A stretch of 64,000 bases of DNA. Source: Carnegiea gigantea (Eukaryota > Streptophyta > Magnoliopsida > Caryophyllales > Cactaceae). The stretch lies in NCBI GenBank assembly GCA_029747015.1, contig JAKOGI010000004.1, positions 534,001 to 598,000 on the forward strand, in the 5' to 3' direction. Below are positions 21,493-34,063 of the stretch, piece after piece (the stretch's first letter is position 1; each line of letters begins with the position of its first letter). The notes beneath the pieces are model-generated. The model searched no databases and was not told the origin of the DNA. It worked only from the letters and a program-made list of their open reading frames with translations. The position numbers were made by a program, and so were the translations under genes.

Positions 21493-24400
21493 ATGGTGAA
21501 ATTCAGGATTTTAAATTTAGGGTTGCCGCTAATTTTGTTTGTTTTGTTGTTGCAATCACCAATTTGGAGGGCAGATGCTAGGAGGTCCCAATCAAGCAGC
21601 GAAGCTTATGTGACTTTGTTATACGGGGATGAGTTTGTTTTGGGCGTTAGAGTGTTGGGCAAGTCGATTCGAGACACAGGCTCCAAGAAAGATATGGTGG
21701 TTCTGGTCTCTGATGGTGTGTCTGATTATGCAAAGGACCTTCTTGAGGTAATTCAAATCTCACCAATTTTTAATCTTATATCTTTGTTCTTGAATTTTTG
21801 GCTGCTTAGGGTATTGGGTATAGCTAGAAAGTTGTCAGGAAAGTGAGAGAATTGAGCTGGATGAGTGATGGCATTGGTCATAAAATTGGTGGGGTAGTTT
21901 GCATCATTCATGAGCTGAAGTTTGCATCATCTCGAGCTGAAATAGAGTCTGTTGAGCAGTTTGGCAACATCATGTTAGGTTAAATCAAACTTCTTAGTTA
22001 CTTTGTTTTCTGTTTCTGATGTGTTGTAGCCTGAGAGTAAGTCTATGCACATCTGACGCTGTTGGACCCACATTTTTAATCTCATGGGATCCACTGTGTT
22101 GATGGATATCATATGGTGTGATGAGGAGTTTCCGCCAAGGCTTTGATTGGTGATGAAGATAGCATTTTGGCAATGATCATTTATGCGATTTGCATGTACA
22201 AAGAGTTAGAATGCCACGCACAAATTGATACCCTGGGGTCTTGCCTGTAATGGTTTTATTGGTAGGTGGTGTTCATATGGCATTTTGAAATGACAATTGG
22301 ATCATAAACTTTATGTGCTCTACTTGTGTCATGGACTAGAAGGCAATCAATGCTTTTTAAATCTAGGCTCCAACGGATGCCGCGGTTTTGGCTCATGGAG
22401 AGTAAGAATGTCATTTTTGGTCTTATTGTATAGTGGTTTGATTTGAAGAGAGACTGGATGGCTACTAGCTAGTAGCTGATGGTGCCAAATCTTGGTGGAG
22501 AAACTCCTGCATATTGTCGACCAATAGAATGATCTATTTTTCATACTACTTATGTGATTATTCTTGCTTTCGTGTATTACTGAGATTAAATTACTTCAAT
22601 GTCTTGGAGTGCTCTGTTTTTGCTTTTCTAGCTGGCACTTGGTTGGAGCTGTTACTTATGTGGGGGGTTGTTATTTGGTAACTGTTGTGCAGGCTGATGG
22701 TTGGATAGTAGAGAAGATTTCTCTATTGGAAAATCCCAACAAACTTCGTCCAACAAGGTTTTGGGGTGTTTACACTAAGCTGAAAATATTCAATATGACC
22801 AACTACAGAAAGGGTAATTCATCTCTGGGTTTTGATGCTATTGCTGAAAAAAATTAGTTATAAAATTCAACTTTTACTATATTCAATCGCTAAAACCTTG
22901 GCTTTTCTGATTGGTCATACATAACGTGTATGTCGTGCAGTTGTGTATCTTGATGCAGATACCATTGTGATCAAGAGCATTGATGATCTTTTCAAGTGTG
23001 GAAAGTTTTGTGCTAACTTAAAGCATTCAGAGAGATTAAATTCTGGGGTGTTGGTCGTTGAACCATCAGAAGCACTTTTTAAGGACATGATGAGACAAAT
23101 TAGTACTTTGCCATCTTATACTGGAGGTAATGCCATCCCCTTAGTTGTACTCTCTATGTCTGAAAAAGATTGGGTTATTCGCACAGGCATGATTTGTGTC
23201 CTGTTTAGTGCCGTGGTTTATGTTAGTTGGACTTGGGTACAGGCGTCCGATACGGATACATATCCAAGTGTCAGATTGGGCTATTTTCAAGAAAATTTGC
23301 ACATTTTCATTGTAATTTTAGGCGTCGAGTGTCATACGCTTGTCTGAATGTAGAGGGTCCTACACGAGTACGGTAGGGTAAAATGGAAAGTTGGAGTAAG
23401 ATCGGCTGTGGTTTGCTGTTTTAGTTCGGATGGACATTCGATTGTGTGCTGTTGTCATGATTTCTATTGCTTTATGTTTGAAAACATCAACATTAGTTCT
23501 TGCACTCTAGGCATATTGAGGAATGTTCTGTTTCTATTTATGCGGGTCCCCTTTTTTCTTCATCATTTGTAGCTTGTGAAATGAAAAAATCATTCAAGCC
23601 GAAGACTACCTGGTATCGTGCACAATGTGGACTGAATATCAGAAGGGAGCTGCGGTGTCATGTTACAAATGAAGCTTATATGTATTTGAATTTTCCTGCT
23701 AGAATCTTATTGCATGACGTGGGTGTACTTCTAAATTCTATTAACTTCAAACACAAAAAACAATTTTGATCTAAGATCCATGGGGATGTTTCCCTCTGAT
23801 AGTATGCTGACTTAGCTAATTCAGAAGAGGGAATTAGGAAACATACAGTTGAGATTTGTGTTTAGGTGGCGTTCATGATTTGTAGTCCTTACTGAAGAGG
23901 CAAAACTTGGGCTTACTTGATACATATGCAGGGGGCTTGTGTGTCTCAGAAACTCTGTTAAGTGTCAAGCTTTTAAGTGCTATGTCAGTCCATTTGATTT
24001 CAATTTCCTTACTAAGTTTTTCTTTGAGTTGGGAAATTCTGGCTCGCGTATTACCTTCAATTTTCCCAAGATTTCCCTGTAATGTATACATATGGAGAGT
24101 AATCTTTATGTGCTCAGTTGTGCCGTTCTTGTATTCTGAAGAGAAGTGCGTTGATAACATGATATACCATGAACAAACTCTGGTCAAAGCAAGCTTACTG
24201 AAAAATTAAGATGCACCAACTTGGTATTCTATGTACAGGATTGCACAGCTTACTCTGTGATACATTACTTCGTACATTTTCAAAAATTTGATGGACTTTA
24301 ATGACACCGGTTTCTTTTCTTTGTGACCCTTAAACCCCTTGGGAACATTCATCAACCTTTTTGTGCGAGGATTCCAGCAGGTTGACTTAATGTGACTATT

Positions 24401-27400
24401 AACATGACATTAATATTGATAGTATTATGGAAAAGGCATTTTGAGCTGAAGGTTGGTCAGCTTATCGCCTAGTGGGATAGAACTATTTTTGCGCATTTGT
24501 CCATTGAATTCCCCTTGCTGAGCTAGATTGAATAAGGACACCTGTTTGAGTGATATCTGTTTTTGTGCTGTTTATATGGTAGAGAAAACACTTCTGGAAG
24601 TTTTGTATATATCTCCCATTGAGCGTCACTTTGTTATAGTTATAATGTGTCATGTTAAGTTTGCTTTAGAAATATGATGCTACATGTTAAAGTTTTGCCC
24701 ACGTATTATAGTTATAATGCATCACTGTGTCCTGCTAACCTTTAATGGTCACTATGTCTTGTTGCTGTAACCTTGTAGCTTCAATTATTTGAGAGTTATT
24801 ATAGCTTCTAAATCAAAAATGTTCGGGCGATTCATGGTGGAGTTGTGGACACAGCCCGGCTGCTTGCGGGGTTAAAGTTGTGTAGACCTGGATCTCCCAA
24901 GACTCTGCTTTAGCAGGATCTACATTGGATTCCTTGTGCTTGTTGCAATGTTTACCTCCCCTCTGGAGATAATCTTCTGTATTGCATGTGAAACAATTAA
25001 ATTCTGGTTTTCATTCTGAGGAGAGTAACAACTACAAACGTCTTAAAGTTGTTTTCTGGCCTTATCAACTCATGTTATTCTTATTGCAGGAGATCAGGGA
25101 TTTCTGAATTCGTATTATGTGGGATTTGCCAATGCCCACATATTTGAACCTAATTTGTCTCCTGAAGAGATGAAGTCCAGACCGGTTCCCGAAATGCAGC
25201 GCCTCTCTACTCTTTATAATGCTGATGTTGGTCTGTATATGCTTGCTAATAAGGTAGTTGACTCTGGAAAATATGTTGTTTGTTTTTTTTTTCCCTCAGC
25301 GGAAGTTCCATTCTCTATTGATGATAATCTTCTGTGGCACTTCTTTTGCCTCCAAAGTCCTGGCTTACTTTGGATGTGTGGATATTGACTTTGTCATGGA
25401 ATGATATCGTATTTGTGATTATGAAATTGTGAAAATTTTAATGCATTATATATGCAGTGGATGGTAGATGAGAAGGAGCTTCGTGTTATCCATTATACTT
25501 TAGGACCTTTAAAACCATGGGACTGGTGGACAGCTTGGCTTGTGAAACCTGTTGATCTCTGGCAGGTACTTCAGCTATCCTGTTCTTATGTCCTCTATGT
25601 ACGCTTGCTATTCTTTATATATGATGGTGTGTGTCATCACCCGTTTCTTCACTCTCATGTCACATTGTATTTGGCTAGTTCTATCCTGTATTCCTGTCTA
25701 AAATGTCTGTTATCTTTTTTAATTGACTATGTCTGTCTTCTGCTTTTGAGCTTTTCGGGCATTGAGTGGTCGGCCAACCACCATTGTAAAACCTTGTAGA
25801 ACTGTCTCGTTTTCTTTCTGTTAGCTTGGCACAAAATCCTTGTCGTGAACCTCACTTGAGGTTAAGGCTTCCTTGAATTTGTTTTCTTGGTGGCAGCTCA
25901 CTTTGTTTTTACAATCTCAAGAGTTCTAACAAAACCAAGCTGTGGGAAAAAGGTTTGGCTGTGTTCACTTCATTTGATATGCTTTGATTTGCTTGGAAAT
26001 TTTGGTGGAGCTCTATGTTTTTAGTGGAGACCTAGAACTTTCAGAAGCCTTAAAATTCGTAAATGAGCCCTGAAATGTGGAGCATTAAAACTTTTAAGAG
26101 GTAATTTGTAAGGAGTCCTAAAATTTCTGGAATAGTTATGGAATTTGCCGATGAACCTTAAAGTTTTTATAGTTTCTAAACTTTCAGTAGAACTCGCAGG
26201 TCTTGCGTGGGCCCTATATCAGCCAAAAAAACTTTTTAGATGTTGAAAATGAACACTGCCAATGTGTTGCTTGCTGATTACGTTCATGCTGCAGGATATT
26301 AGGCAAAGGGTTGAAGAATCTCTCCCTGGTACAGGAGGAGGGCGAATTCCTCAGGATGAACTTTTGGTGAAGATTCTTTTCTTTCTTCCCTTCCTCGGTC
26401 TCCTCTGCACTTTCCATCGCGTTTGCCTTCAGGTATAGTCGTTGAATCTCCTCGATGTTCTATTACTAGAGAATGACATCTTGTTTGATCTGAAAATATC
26501 TATATTTTTTTTCCATAGGCTTTCAATTCTCTTGGTTCGCTTTGGAGGGGCTCATTGTGTGATCGTATGAGACACCTTGCATATAGATTGAGATCGAGTG
26601 TTATGTCGTATTCTGCTGTTTCTTCTCCATCAGCCATTAGCGCTAATCAACAGGTCCGCTACTCCGTTTTTGGGTTTTCTTCTGTTGTTGTTGTGGGTGA
26701 CTTTTTGTTTGTGTTTTGGCGTTGAAGAAATTGTCTTTGGTAGATTATATTGCTGAAGAGTGAATTTATATGTAGTGCTCTGCTTTTTGGGCGTGTGTAG
26801 TCCTGTACCCGCTTGTTTATGTTATGGAGTTGAGCACATGTTTTACATCTTTATTCTGATGTCTTACAGATACACAGTGGTTTATCCAAGGTGCCTTGGT
26901 TTCTGGGTGGATTGTCAATTTCAGTTTGCCTCCTAGCCTTTGTTGTCTCCCTTGGACTGGCACTTCTGATAGTTCCGCGCCAAGTGGTACCCTGGACTGG
27001 GCTGCTACTAATGTATGAGTGGACTTTTACCATTTTCTTCCTGTTGTTTGGGGGTTATCTGCAGTTGGTGTGTCAGTGGGGAAAAACCAAAACAAACCTA
27101 GCTGGATTTTTCTCTTCTGATCCTGAATCATTAGACGATGATTCTACCAAAGGTCTGTAATCTCCATCACACTAATTCGTCTGACCCTTGTCTAAGTAGT
27201 GCACACATCTGATTGTATTATTTATTTTGCCTTGGCCTGTAGGTCATCAACGACAGATGTCTTCTTATAAAGCTGCTGTGTTGTATTATGCATTGGGAAT
27301 GGCTTTACTGGCTGTTGCAGTCCCATCGTTGCCTTTCCTTTTGGGAATTACTGCTTTGTTTGTGAGGTATGTCATTAATTGGAAATTATTTTGCATGATC

Positions 27401-30400
27401 ACTCATGAATTAGTTCAGAAAAGAAAAATTAATTACTTTCTTGTACCTTTCAAATTTGCTCATGGTTTGGCATCTTTTACTGGGGTTTCTCAGCATCAAT
27501 TGTCTAGGTGTGTATTCCTGTATTTTGATTGATAGATTGGGTTGAAAGTTTTTGAGTATGGGTCTTTCTATGCCTTAGGCCTGAGGGCTGGAAGATTCGG
27601 ATATTTTGCAGTTACTAGTAGTTTCCAACCTCCACGCTTCTTGCGTCGACCTTTGTCTCTAAGCGTGTGCCACCGTGGTCAATGTCAGTTTTATGGAGTG
27701 TATATGGTCCTGTTCGTCATAAGCATATTTGAGGAGCGGTTAGTGGGTTGTAGTAAGTTGGAACATATTAGAGCCGGCTAGAGCATATTTAACATCAGAA
27801 AGCAAGTTTAAGTAGGTTGGAGCAGGTTCGAGTAAGTTTGCATGTTTAATTAGCAGTTAGCAAATTAGAACAGTCTAGAAGCAGGTGAGTTGGAGGAGGT
27901 TGGAGCAGGTTTGAGCTGATTTGAGCAGGTTCAACCAGGTTTGACTAACAATTAGTAGGTTTGAGCAGGCTGAACTGTATTGGAGCAGGTAGCAAATTCG
28001 ATATACTCATAACGAACAGACCCTATGTGGTCAATTGCAATTAAGTGCTGTGAGAGACTACCATATATGGTAGACTTAGGGGGGTCATCTTCAGAAGTTA
28101 GTACTCGTTAGCTAGGGATTGTGGGATGTGCTTACTTGTGCCTCATTGGTCATCTGTGGGTTGGAATTGCAACATAAAAGCTAGAAGTGCTAGGTCACTC
28201 TCGATACTGAAACAACAAGAGTCTTTCGTCCATTTTGATATCCAATAATCAGTTGGCTCATATTTTATCCATCCATATCCTTGTCCATTGAATTAGAAGA
28301 GATGATTTCAAACTGTGCAATGTTTGATTTTCATGGAAGTCGGAAGTGTGTGCACATTCAATTTTAAACTGTGCAAAGTTAGGGCCATATTGCATTGAAA
28401 ATAATTGTCTTGACATTCATCATATGACTCAGTGTCAGCCAGTATGTCTTTACACCTGCAGCGTCTAAAAATCATTAGAAGATCCTGACAAATTGCTAAT
28501 GGATATCATCAGCTGGATAGTGAAGTTTTTTCTTCTGTATCCGATACAATTTGTATGTATTTATCTTTTGAATTCATCTACATTTACTATCCACTTAGCA
28601 TCATCCAAATGCATATAAATGAATTAGATGAAGTGGATATCCATCAAACTTGGGTGAGATTGTCTCCCCCACTTTAGCTTATATTTCTTGTCAAAGGTGA
28701 GTCCCACCAGATATGGGTGAAAGGTGAGTCTCACCATTTCTTGTCATTGCATCCAAAACAATCTCTTGGTCACTCACTGCAGTAACTCCTCCAATCAAGC
28801 TTTGCAATCGCTCCTGAAGCACAATCTGGAGGAATTGGGCTCCCCTCATCATTGTCTTCTGTGAAGTGCAGGCTTGGGTTAGCATATGCCCTTTTTTTTT
28901 CTTTTTTTTTTTTTGAAGAAACAAAAATGAGGTGTAGTTGTGGATGACCTGCACCTTTTCTTTCTTCCTTTTCCCCCTTTTTCTGGGGTTGGGGTTGGGG
29001 GTTTTTTTTTTTGGGGGGGAGGGGGATACCCCATGGAATGTTCTATCAAATCTTATGAGAAGTCTTAGCCAATATTCTACCCACTCTGGCAATGTCGGCT
29101 TCACCTTAGATCCTTAGACATTTGACCTATATATTGACTCTGAGAGACACAAATAGACGAATGTAGTTGGGTTTTCAGGGCCCCCCTTCTCTTCTGAACA
29201 GATTATGTCGTGTGAAATGTAGTCGTAGCTGTTGGAAGAGGCTCACCTTTCAGATTTCTAGAGGCGTCCGTCCTTAAAAATAGTTGAGTTCAACTAGCAA
29301 AATTGCAGAATTCTAGCTTGTGATATCCATACCCCAGTGGTCTTCCAACCTCAATTAGTGAAGGCTATGCCTGATGAATTACTACCTGTAGCTGTAACTC
29401 ACCTTGTCCAAGTAACATGGGTGTTGGCATGAGAAGCTTATAGCCCTGTAGCACAGGACTAGAGAGGCGTGCTGTAGAATGACAGGAGAGGAATTATACC
29501 TGGTCATGGGTAGACATGTTTGGTATCATTTGTGACTGTCTCTTTTCACCTATAAAATCAGAACAGTGTCTGCTCTCTTCGATCGCGTCCTCCTGGTGGT
29601 ACCATGCTGGTGAATACATGATGATAACATGCTTATTCCCTTGGATATATGGTAGCACGTGTACATGCATGCATGCAGCGAGAAATGCAGATTTTTGGGT
29701 CCTTGAATCTCAATTTCCTCTTATAAAGACCAACAAGCGCAACTACTTCCAGAAAGCAGTCTAACATAAAAGATACATAGTTGCAGAATTGGCTCTGCAT
29801 TGTGCTGGTCTTATGTGCACGCCCCTAACTCTGTGTCTACATTTGCACTTCACCAGAGTGGCGACTCTAAATTTGAAGTGAATCAAGACTCCCTTACTGC
29901 ATTTCATTCATTTCGTACCAAGTTTCATATATATTCCATTTGTCTTGGCTACTCCCTTTCATTCATCGTGAAATACTTTCTTTGGGAACCTCTCAGACAA
30001 AACCTGAGTGGTGATTACATATTGAACCATGATTGTCGTATGTTGATCCTTGAATGAAAACTCTCTGATATGCTATGGGATACTTTCACTTTCTTTGGGA
30101 ACCTCTCAGACAAAACCTGACTGGTGATTACATATTGAACCATGATTGTCGTATGTTGATCCTTGAATGAAAACTCTGTGATATGCTATGGGATAACCAC
30201 CCTGGAAATGGGTTTATAGGATTGTGATTTAGGTTCCTATCTGTTATCTAATGAACAATTTATGGTTTTACAGGCTAGGGTTGATGGTAGTTGGAGGCAT
30301 AGTTTTGGCTGCCTTCATGGCTCACGCCTCAGAGCACCTCGCCATACAATCCTTCTTAAGAGGGCTTGAAGAAAGGGAAATTCCCAGGACCAGAAATACA

Positions 30401-30415
30401 TGTTTGTTTTGTTGA
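21493..30415 (+). CDS. IPUT1: IPUT1 (PGSIP6), inositol phosphorylceramide glucuronosyltransferase, GT8 (10 coding exons, 551 aa)
   Basis: Coding exons: 21493-21747, 22693-22813, 22941-23126, 25090-25253, 25458-25565, 26295-26432, 26519-26653, 26870-27152, 27243-27366, 30274-30415. All introns are GT-AG and all phases join. A hydrophobic N-terminal signal/anchor (residues 5-25) precedes the GT8 domain, which starts at YVTLLYGDEFVLGVRVLG. It has the metal-binding DxD as DAD at 130-132 (VVYLDADT), and DQGFLNSYY. The motif HYTLGPLKPWDWW has H254, G258 and K261. The C-terminal part has five or six hydrophobic segments (for example PWTGLLLMYEWTFTIFFLLF). This is the layout of Arabidopsis IPUT1, which transfers glucuronic acid from UDP-GlcA to inositol phosphorylceramide, the first sugar step of GIPC sphingolipids, in the Golgi. 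PGSIP7/8 differ around the DxD, so they fit less well. The gene appears intact. Intron 9 is 2.9 kb and holds a MITE and a tandem duplication. Confidence 0.94.
27706..28023. mobile_element. MITE with internal degenerate minisatellite (copy 1, in IPUT1 intron 9)
   Basis: The left end GGTCCTGTTCGTCATAAG is the imperfect inverse of the right end; the reverse complement there reads GGGTCTGTTCGTTATGAG. The flanking trinucleotide TAT is present on both sides (27703-27705, 28024-28026). Inside is a degenerate minisatellite of the word GGTTGGAGCAGGTT and variants. Length 318 bp, no coding potential. Size, ends and a 3-bp target duplication point to a PIF/Harbinger (Tourist-like) MITE. Confidence 0.65.
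29975..30195. repeat. tandem duplication of about 108 bp in IPUT1 intron 9
   Basis: 29975-30082 and 30088-30195 are nearly identical, at an offset of 113 bases. Only a few differences are seen (such as GAGTGG versus GACTGG), indicating a recent duplication. Confidence 0.93.
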
Positions 30416-30972
30416 TTTTTCACTATTTGTTTTTTTTGTACGATTAACATCATTGTAGATCCCCCCCCCCTTTCATACTTACACATGTAGATTATATTAA
30501 GGGGGGAATATAGATTTTTCTTTGCTTTTCATCTTGCGGTCGATGTTGGGGTTTAATTTTTCTTAGGGATCTTTGTTTAAATGCAATCTTTGTAAAATTA
30601 GTTTGTAGATATTGCTTGTCCTTTCTGATAATCCCTGTAGTTGAAACTTGAATGTGTGTGGTGGTTTGAGTCAGCCACCCAAAAGAGCTTTGTTGTTTCT
30701 TTTGTCGTGTGTATTGAACAAGTGTATTCTTCTTTGTATCAATTCTAATTTTGTCAGTTGTTTCTTAGGTGACAATGAGTTTACTTTCAAATGGTAAAAA
30801 GGGGGGTCTTGTCATATTTCAATTTAAAATTTATGTGATTCCCTACTACACAAAAAGGTTCATAAGACATTTTACGCTAATCTAATGTAAAATTTATGTC
30901 ACCGCTGACTATACAAAAAAGTTATAATCTAATTTAACTCTATTTGACAGTTGATTATACAAAAAAGTTATA
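30416..30972. other. IPUT1 3' flank and short diverged tandem repeat
   Basis: 3' untranslated and downstream sequence without a gene. From about 30840 a repeat of roughly 50-60 bases recurs (ACAAAAAAGTTATAATCTAAT and variants). One unit is split by the next MITE. Confidence 0.5.
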
Positions 30973-31391
30973 GGGGGTGTTTGGTAATAACAGCTTTTTG
31001 GGAAAAAATAGCTGTTTGGGAGGATTTTGGCTGTTTTGACCAAGTCAAACAGCTAAAAGGTGTTTGGTAAAGAGCTGTTTGCAATAGCTGCTTGGTTCCA
31101 AAAAGCTCTTTTTGAAAAAGCTATTCCCATTAGCCTTTTGAGAAGAGCTTTTTGTAGAAATGACATAATTGTCCATAAGTTTGGAAAAATTACACACATC
31201 TCATTAGAAACTAATTCATAAATAAGGGCATAAATGAAATTTTACCAACATATTTTTTAGAAACAGCTAATTTTTACGAAACACTTTTTCTAAAAACAGC
31301 TAATTCAAACAGCTAATATAAACAGCTAATTCAAACAGCTAACAGCTAACAGCTAATATAAACAGCTAACAGCTGTTCACCAAACAGGGCC
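30973..31391. mobile_element. Tourist-like MITE, 419 bp
   Basis: The ends GGGGGTGTTTGG and (reverse complement) GGCCCTGTTTGG are imperfect inverted repeats of the type found on PIF/Harbinger MITEs. The word AACAGCTAA recurs many times near the right end, and its inverse near the left. ATA flanks both sides (30970-30972, 31392-31394). The uninterrupted site GTTATAATC can be read in the adjacent repeat unit at 30921, supporting the borders and a 2-3 bp target duplication. Confidence 0.75.
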
Positions 31392-31567
31392 ATAATCTAA
31401 TCTAAAATTTATTTGATTGTTCACCTGCGAAAAAAAGCTAATAAGAGTAAAGATGTTTTAATCTAACCTGATGTATAGATGATATTTCTTTGGCTCTTTG
31501 TACGAATGAGATTGAGACATAAAAACTTACGAAGGCATCGGATGAAAAGTTAAACCTAAGACTTATC

Positions 31568-33168
31568 GGGTGTTCGCCAAATAAATTTTTTAGTTCCAAG
31601 TTAGCTGTTTGACGTACCCATTGCTTGACAAATAAGTATTGGCCGTTTATTAGCTATTAACTATTAACCGTTATATTAGCTGGTTGTTTCAACAGTTTGA
31701 GTTAGCAATTTTAGAAAAAACGTTTTGGTAAAGCTAGATGCGTCTTAAAAAGATGTTTAGTGAAATTTCATTTGTATCCTCATCTCTAATTTACCATTAA
31801 TTGAACTTTACTTTTTTTATGTATTTGTCATTTAACCTTTCTTTTCGATAAGAATTAAATTAATTTTATATGTTCAAATTACCTTCATCGGTAAAACCTT
31901 ATTTATTTACTTTTTAGGTAATTTGTATTCATTATGTATCTTATTTTGCTATTCAATTTGAATCATATATATATCGATGCCAAATCTTATAATCTTATTT
32001 TGTTATGTATTAAATATGATTTTTAAATTATGAGTTTAAACTTTGCATGAATTTTGAATAATTAGATCTTTATTAAATTCAATTTCAAAAGTGAAATCAA
32101 ATAAAGGTGAAAAGGAGGCCACAATTAAGGATGGGATTCAACCTAGAAATCCTTTCCTAAAGTTGTATTTTTGTTTTTTTGCCGGCACTTCATTCTATAC
32201 ATACTACATCTATGATGGTATCATTTCAGTAATAATATACAAGATTTTTGCCGCAATCAATGGTAATTGGAAGCAAAACCAGAGAAAGGAGAACAACATT
32301 TCAAAGTCTCAATTGGGAACTCTATAATTACCATCATCGATCTCACAACATCAGAGAAAATAGTTAAAAAAAAAAAAAACACGTAAAAGGCAGTTGACGA
32401 AACCGCAGTAAAGCCTGGAGAGTGATTGACAGCATATCTTGAAGTGAATAATTAAACAAAAATTGAAAGCTTTTAAGAGCATCAAAATCGGAAAATAATT
32501 GAAAAATTTGTATCATGAAGAAAGGAGGAGACCATGTGGGACGTCGAAGCGTCTGACACAACGGGCTGAGTGTCTGAGTGAAAAATTTGCATCCGACTAT
32601 CCGAGGGAGGGAGTGACGGTGGGGAGAGAGGAGGATGGTGGGTTACGTTGAAGCGGTATGCATCGAAGTGCATGAGTTTAGGCCATGCATATTTATAAAA
32701 ATATTTATTAGTACTTATTACTGAAATATGTTAAAATTTGTTGAAACATACTTAATTAAACATGCTGAGATATGTTGAATAAAGATTGAAGAAAATATAA
32801 CTAAATATTTTCAATAAACATTTAACAGTGCTGAAAATTGCCAATTAAATTATGCTAAATTGTGCAAACAGTTGCTGAGTGTTAGTGATAAATACTTATG
32901 ATAAGTTGAAATGAACATGCCTGTAAGTTTAAGATCATGTGGTGTAATTTCTCCAAATTCTTGGGAGTTTATGTCATTTTTATGAAATATTGTTTCTAAA
33001 AGGCTAATAAGAAGAGTTGTTTGCAAAAGAGTTGCTTGAGTTTAAATAACTATTTCAAATAACTTTTTACTAAATACTAATTTAATTATTTGACTTGATC
33101 AAAACAACCAAATCCTCCTCACCCGAAACAACTTTTTTACTCCAAAAAGCTATTGCCACCAGACACCC
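31568..33168. mobile_element. second, inverted and expanded member of the same MITE family (1.6 kb)
   Basis: Left part (about 31568-31790) resembles the reverse complement of the right half of the 30973-31391 MITE (GTTTGAGTTAGCA, GTGAAATTTCATTTGTA). Right part (about 32960-33168) resembles the reverse complement of its left half (TTTGACTTGATCAAAACA, CCAAAAAGCTATTGCC, terminal ACACCC). Between them lie about 1.15 kb not found in the short copy. The flanking bases do not form a clear duplication, so it is old. No transposase is visible in the middle. Confidence 0.5.
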
Positions 33169-33826
33169 TTGTGATTTGCAATTCACAAAAATTGCACATG
33201 CATCGGAAGGATGCTAAAAAAGAAAAAGAAAGAGATAATATTCAAAAATATTGCATTGTCTCTAAAAATCTGTTCAAAGGTTAAAGGACTGTGTCATTGT
33301 GTCTAATCTATTTTATCCTTGTGATTTGTAAAATTATGTATTCTTTTAACTGCATCTTAATTACTTTATAAGATTATATTAATGACGATATTTCCTTGAT
33401 TTTGTTCCAATTTATTGATAATGTTGTATGAAGGAATATAATTACCATTTACTTTAAAAAAGTCCATGATAAATTCATCAAATACTAATTTGTCATCTAA
33501 ACAGTAAAAACGATCCTAACATTCAATTATGCAAAGAAATAGGATGGCTTATAATTCTTACATACTCTTCAAAATGGGAAAAATACTACTCATCATTTTC
33601 TACAAATTATATTGAAAATAAAATTTCCCAAGATTAAAGTCATTTAGTTCACCCAAAGTGAGAACAAAAAGTTGCAAAGCGCCGCTAGAAACCAAGATTA
33701 CAGTCATTTAAGTGGCTATCACCCTATATAGTTATATTATAATGTGTTATTGTTTGTTTTTTTTTAAAAAAAGAGAAATTCATGCTTGTTTAAGTAATTT
33801 TGTAAAGTTGTCAGATCTTATACTAG
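33169..33826. other. intergenic AT-rich DNA
   Basis: No gene or repeat of note is seen. Confidence 0.5.
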
Positions 33827-33829
33827 TTA

Positions 33830-34060
33830 GGGCATGTTCTTTTCGTGGGTAAATTAGGGTGTGTAAAAGGATGAAGTGGGTTGATGTAGATTGACATAGG
33901 TTAAAATAGGTTAAAGTAAGTTAAAGTGGGTTGAAGTGGGTTGAATTTTTTTTTTTTATATGATAAATTGAACTGAGTTAAAATAGTTGAAGTGAGTTAA
34001 AATAGGTGGAACTGGATTGAAGTTGGTATTTTAGAATTAACCCACGAAAATAACATGCCC
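33830..34060. mobile_element. MITE with internal degenerate minisatellite (copy 2)
   Basis: The inverted ends are GGGCATGTTCTTTTCGTGGG and its near-complement at 34040-34060. The target duplication TTA is perfect on both sides (33827-33829, 34061-34063), the PIF/Harbinger signature. Inside are tandem variants of GGTTAAAGTGGGTTGAAGT interrupted by a T run. Length 231 bp. Confidence 0.8.
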
Positions 34061-34063
34061 TTA

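Noticed and set aside
23200..23345. Segment in IPUT1 intron 3 with GCGTCCGATACGGATACA
   Set aside because: It resembles a common plant dispersed repeat word, but no ends or duplication could be found.
21493..30415. Assignment of the GT8 gene to PGSIP7/8 or to glycogenin/GUX
   Set aside because: The sequence around the DxD (VVYLDADT), the DQGFLNSYY motif and the multi-span C-terminus fit IPUT1/PGSIP6. PGSIP7/8 and GUX differ around these sites.
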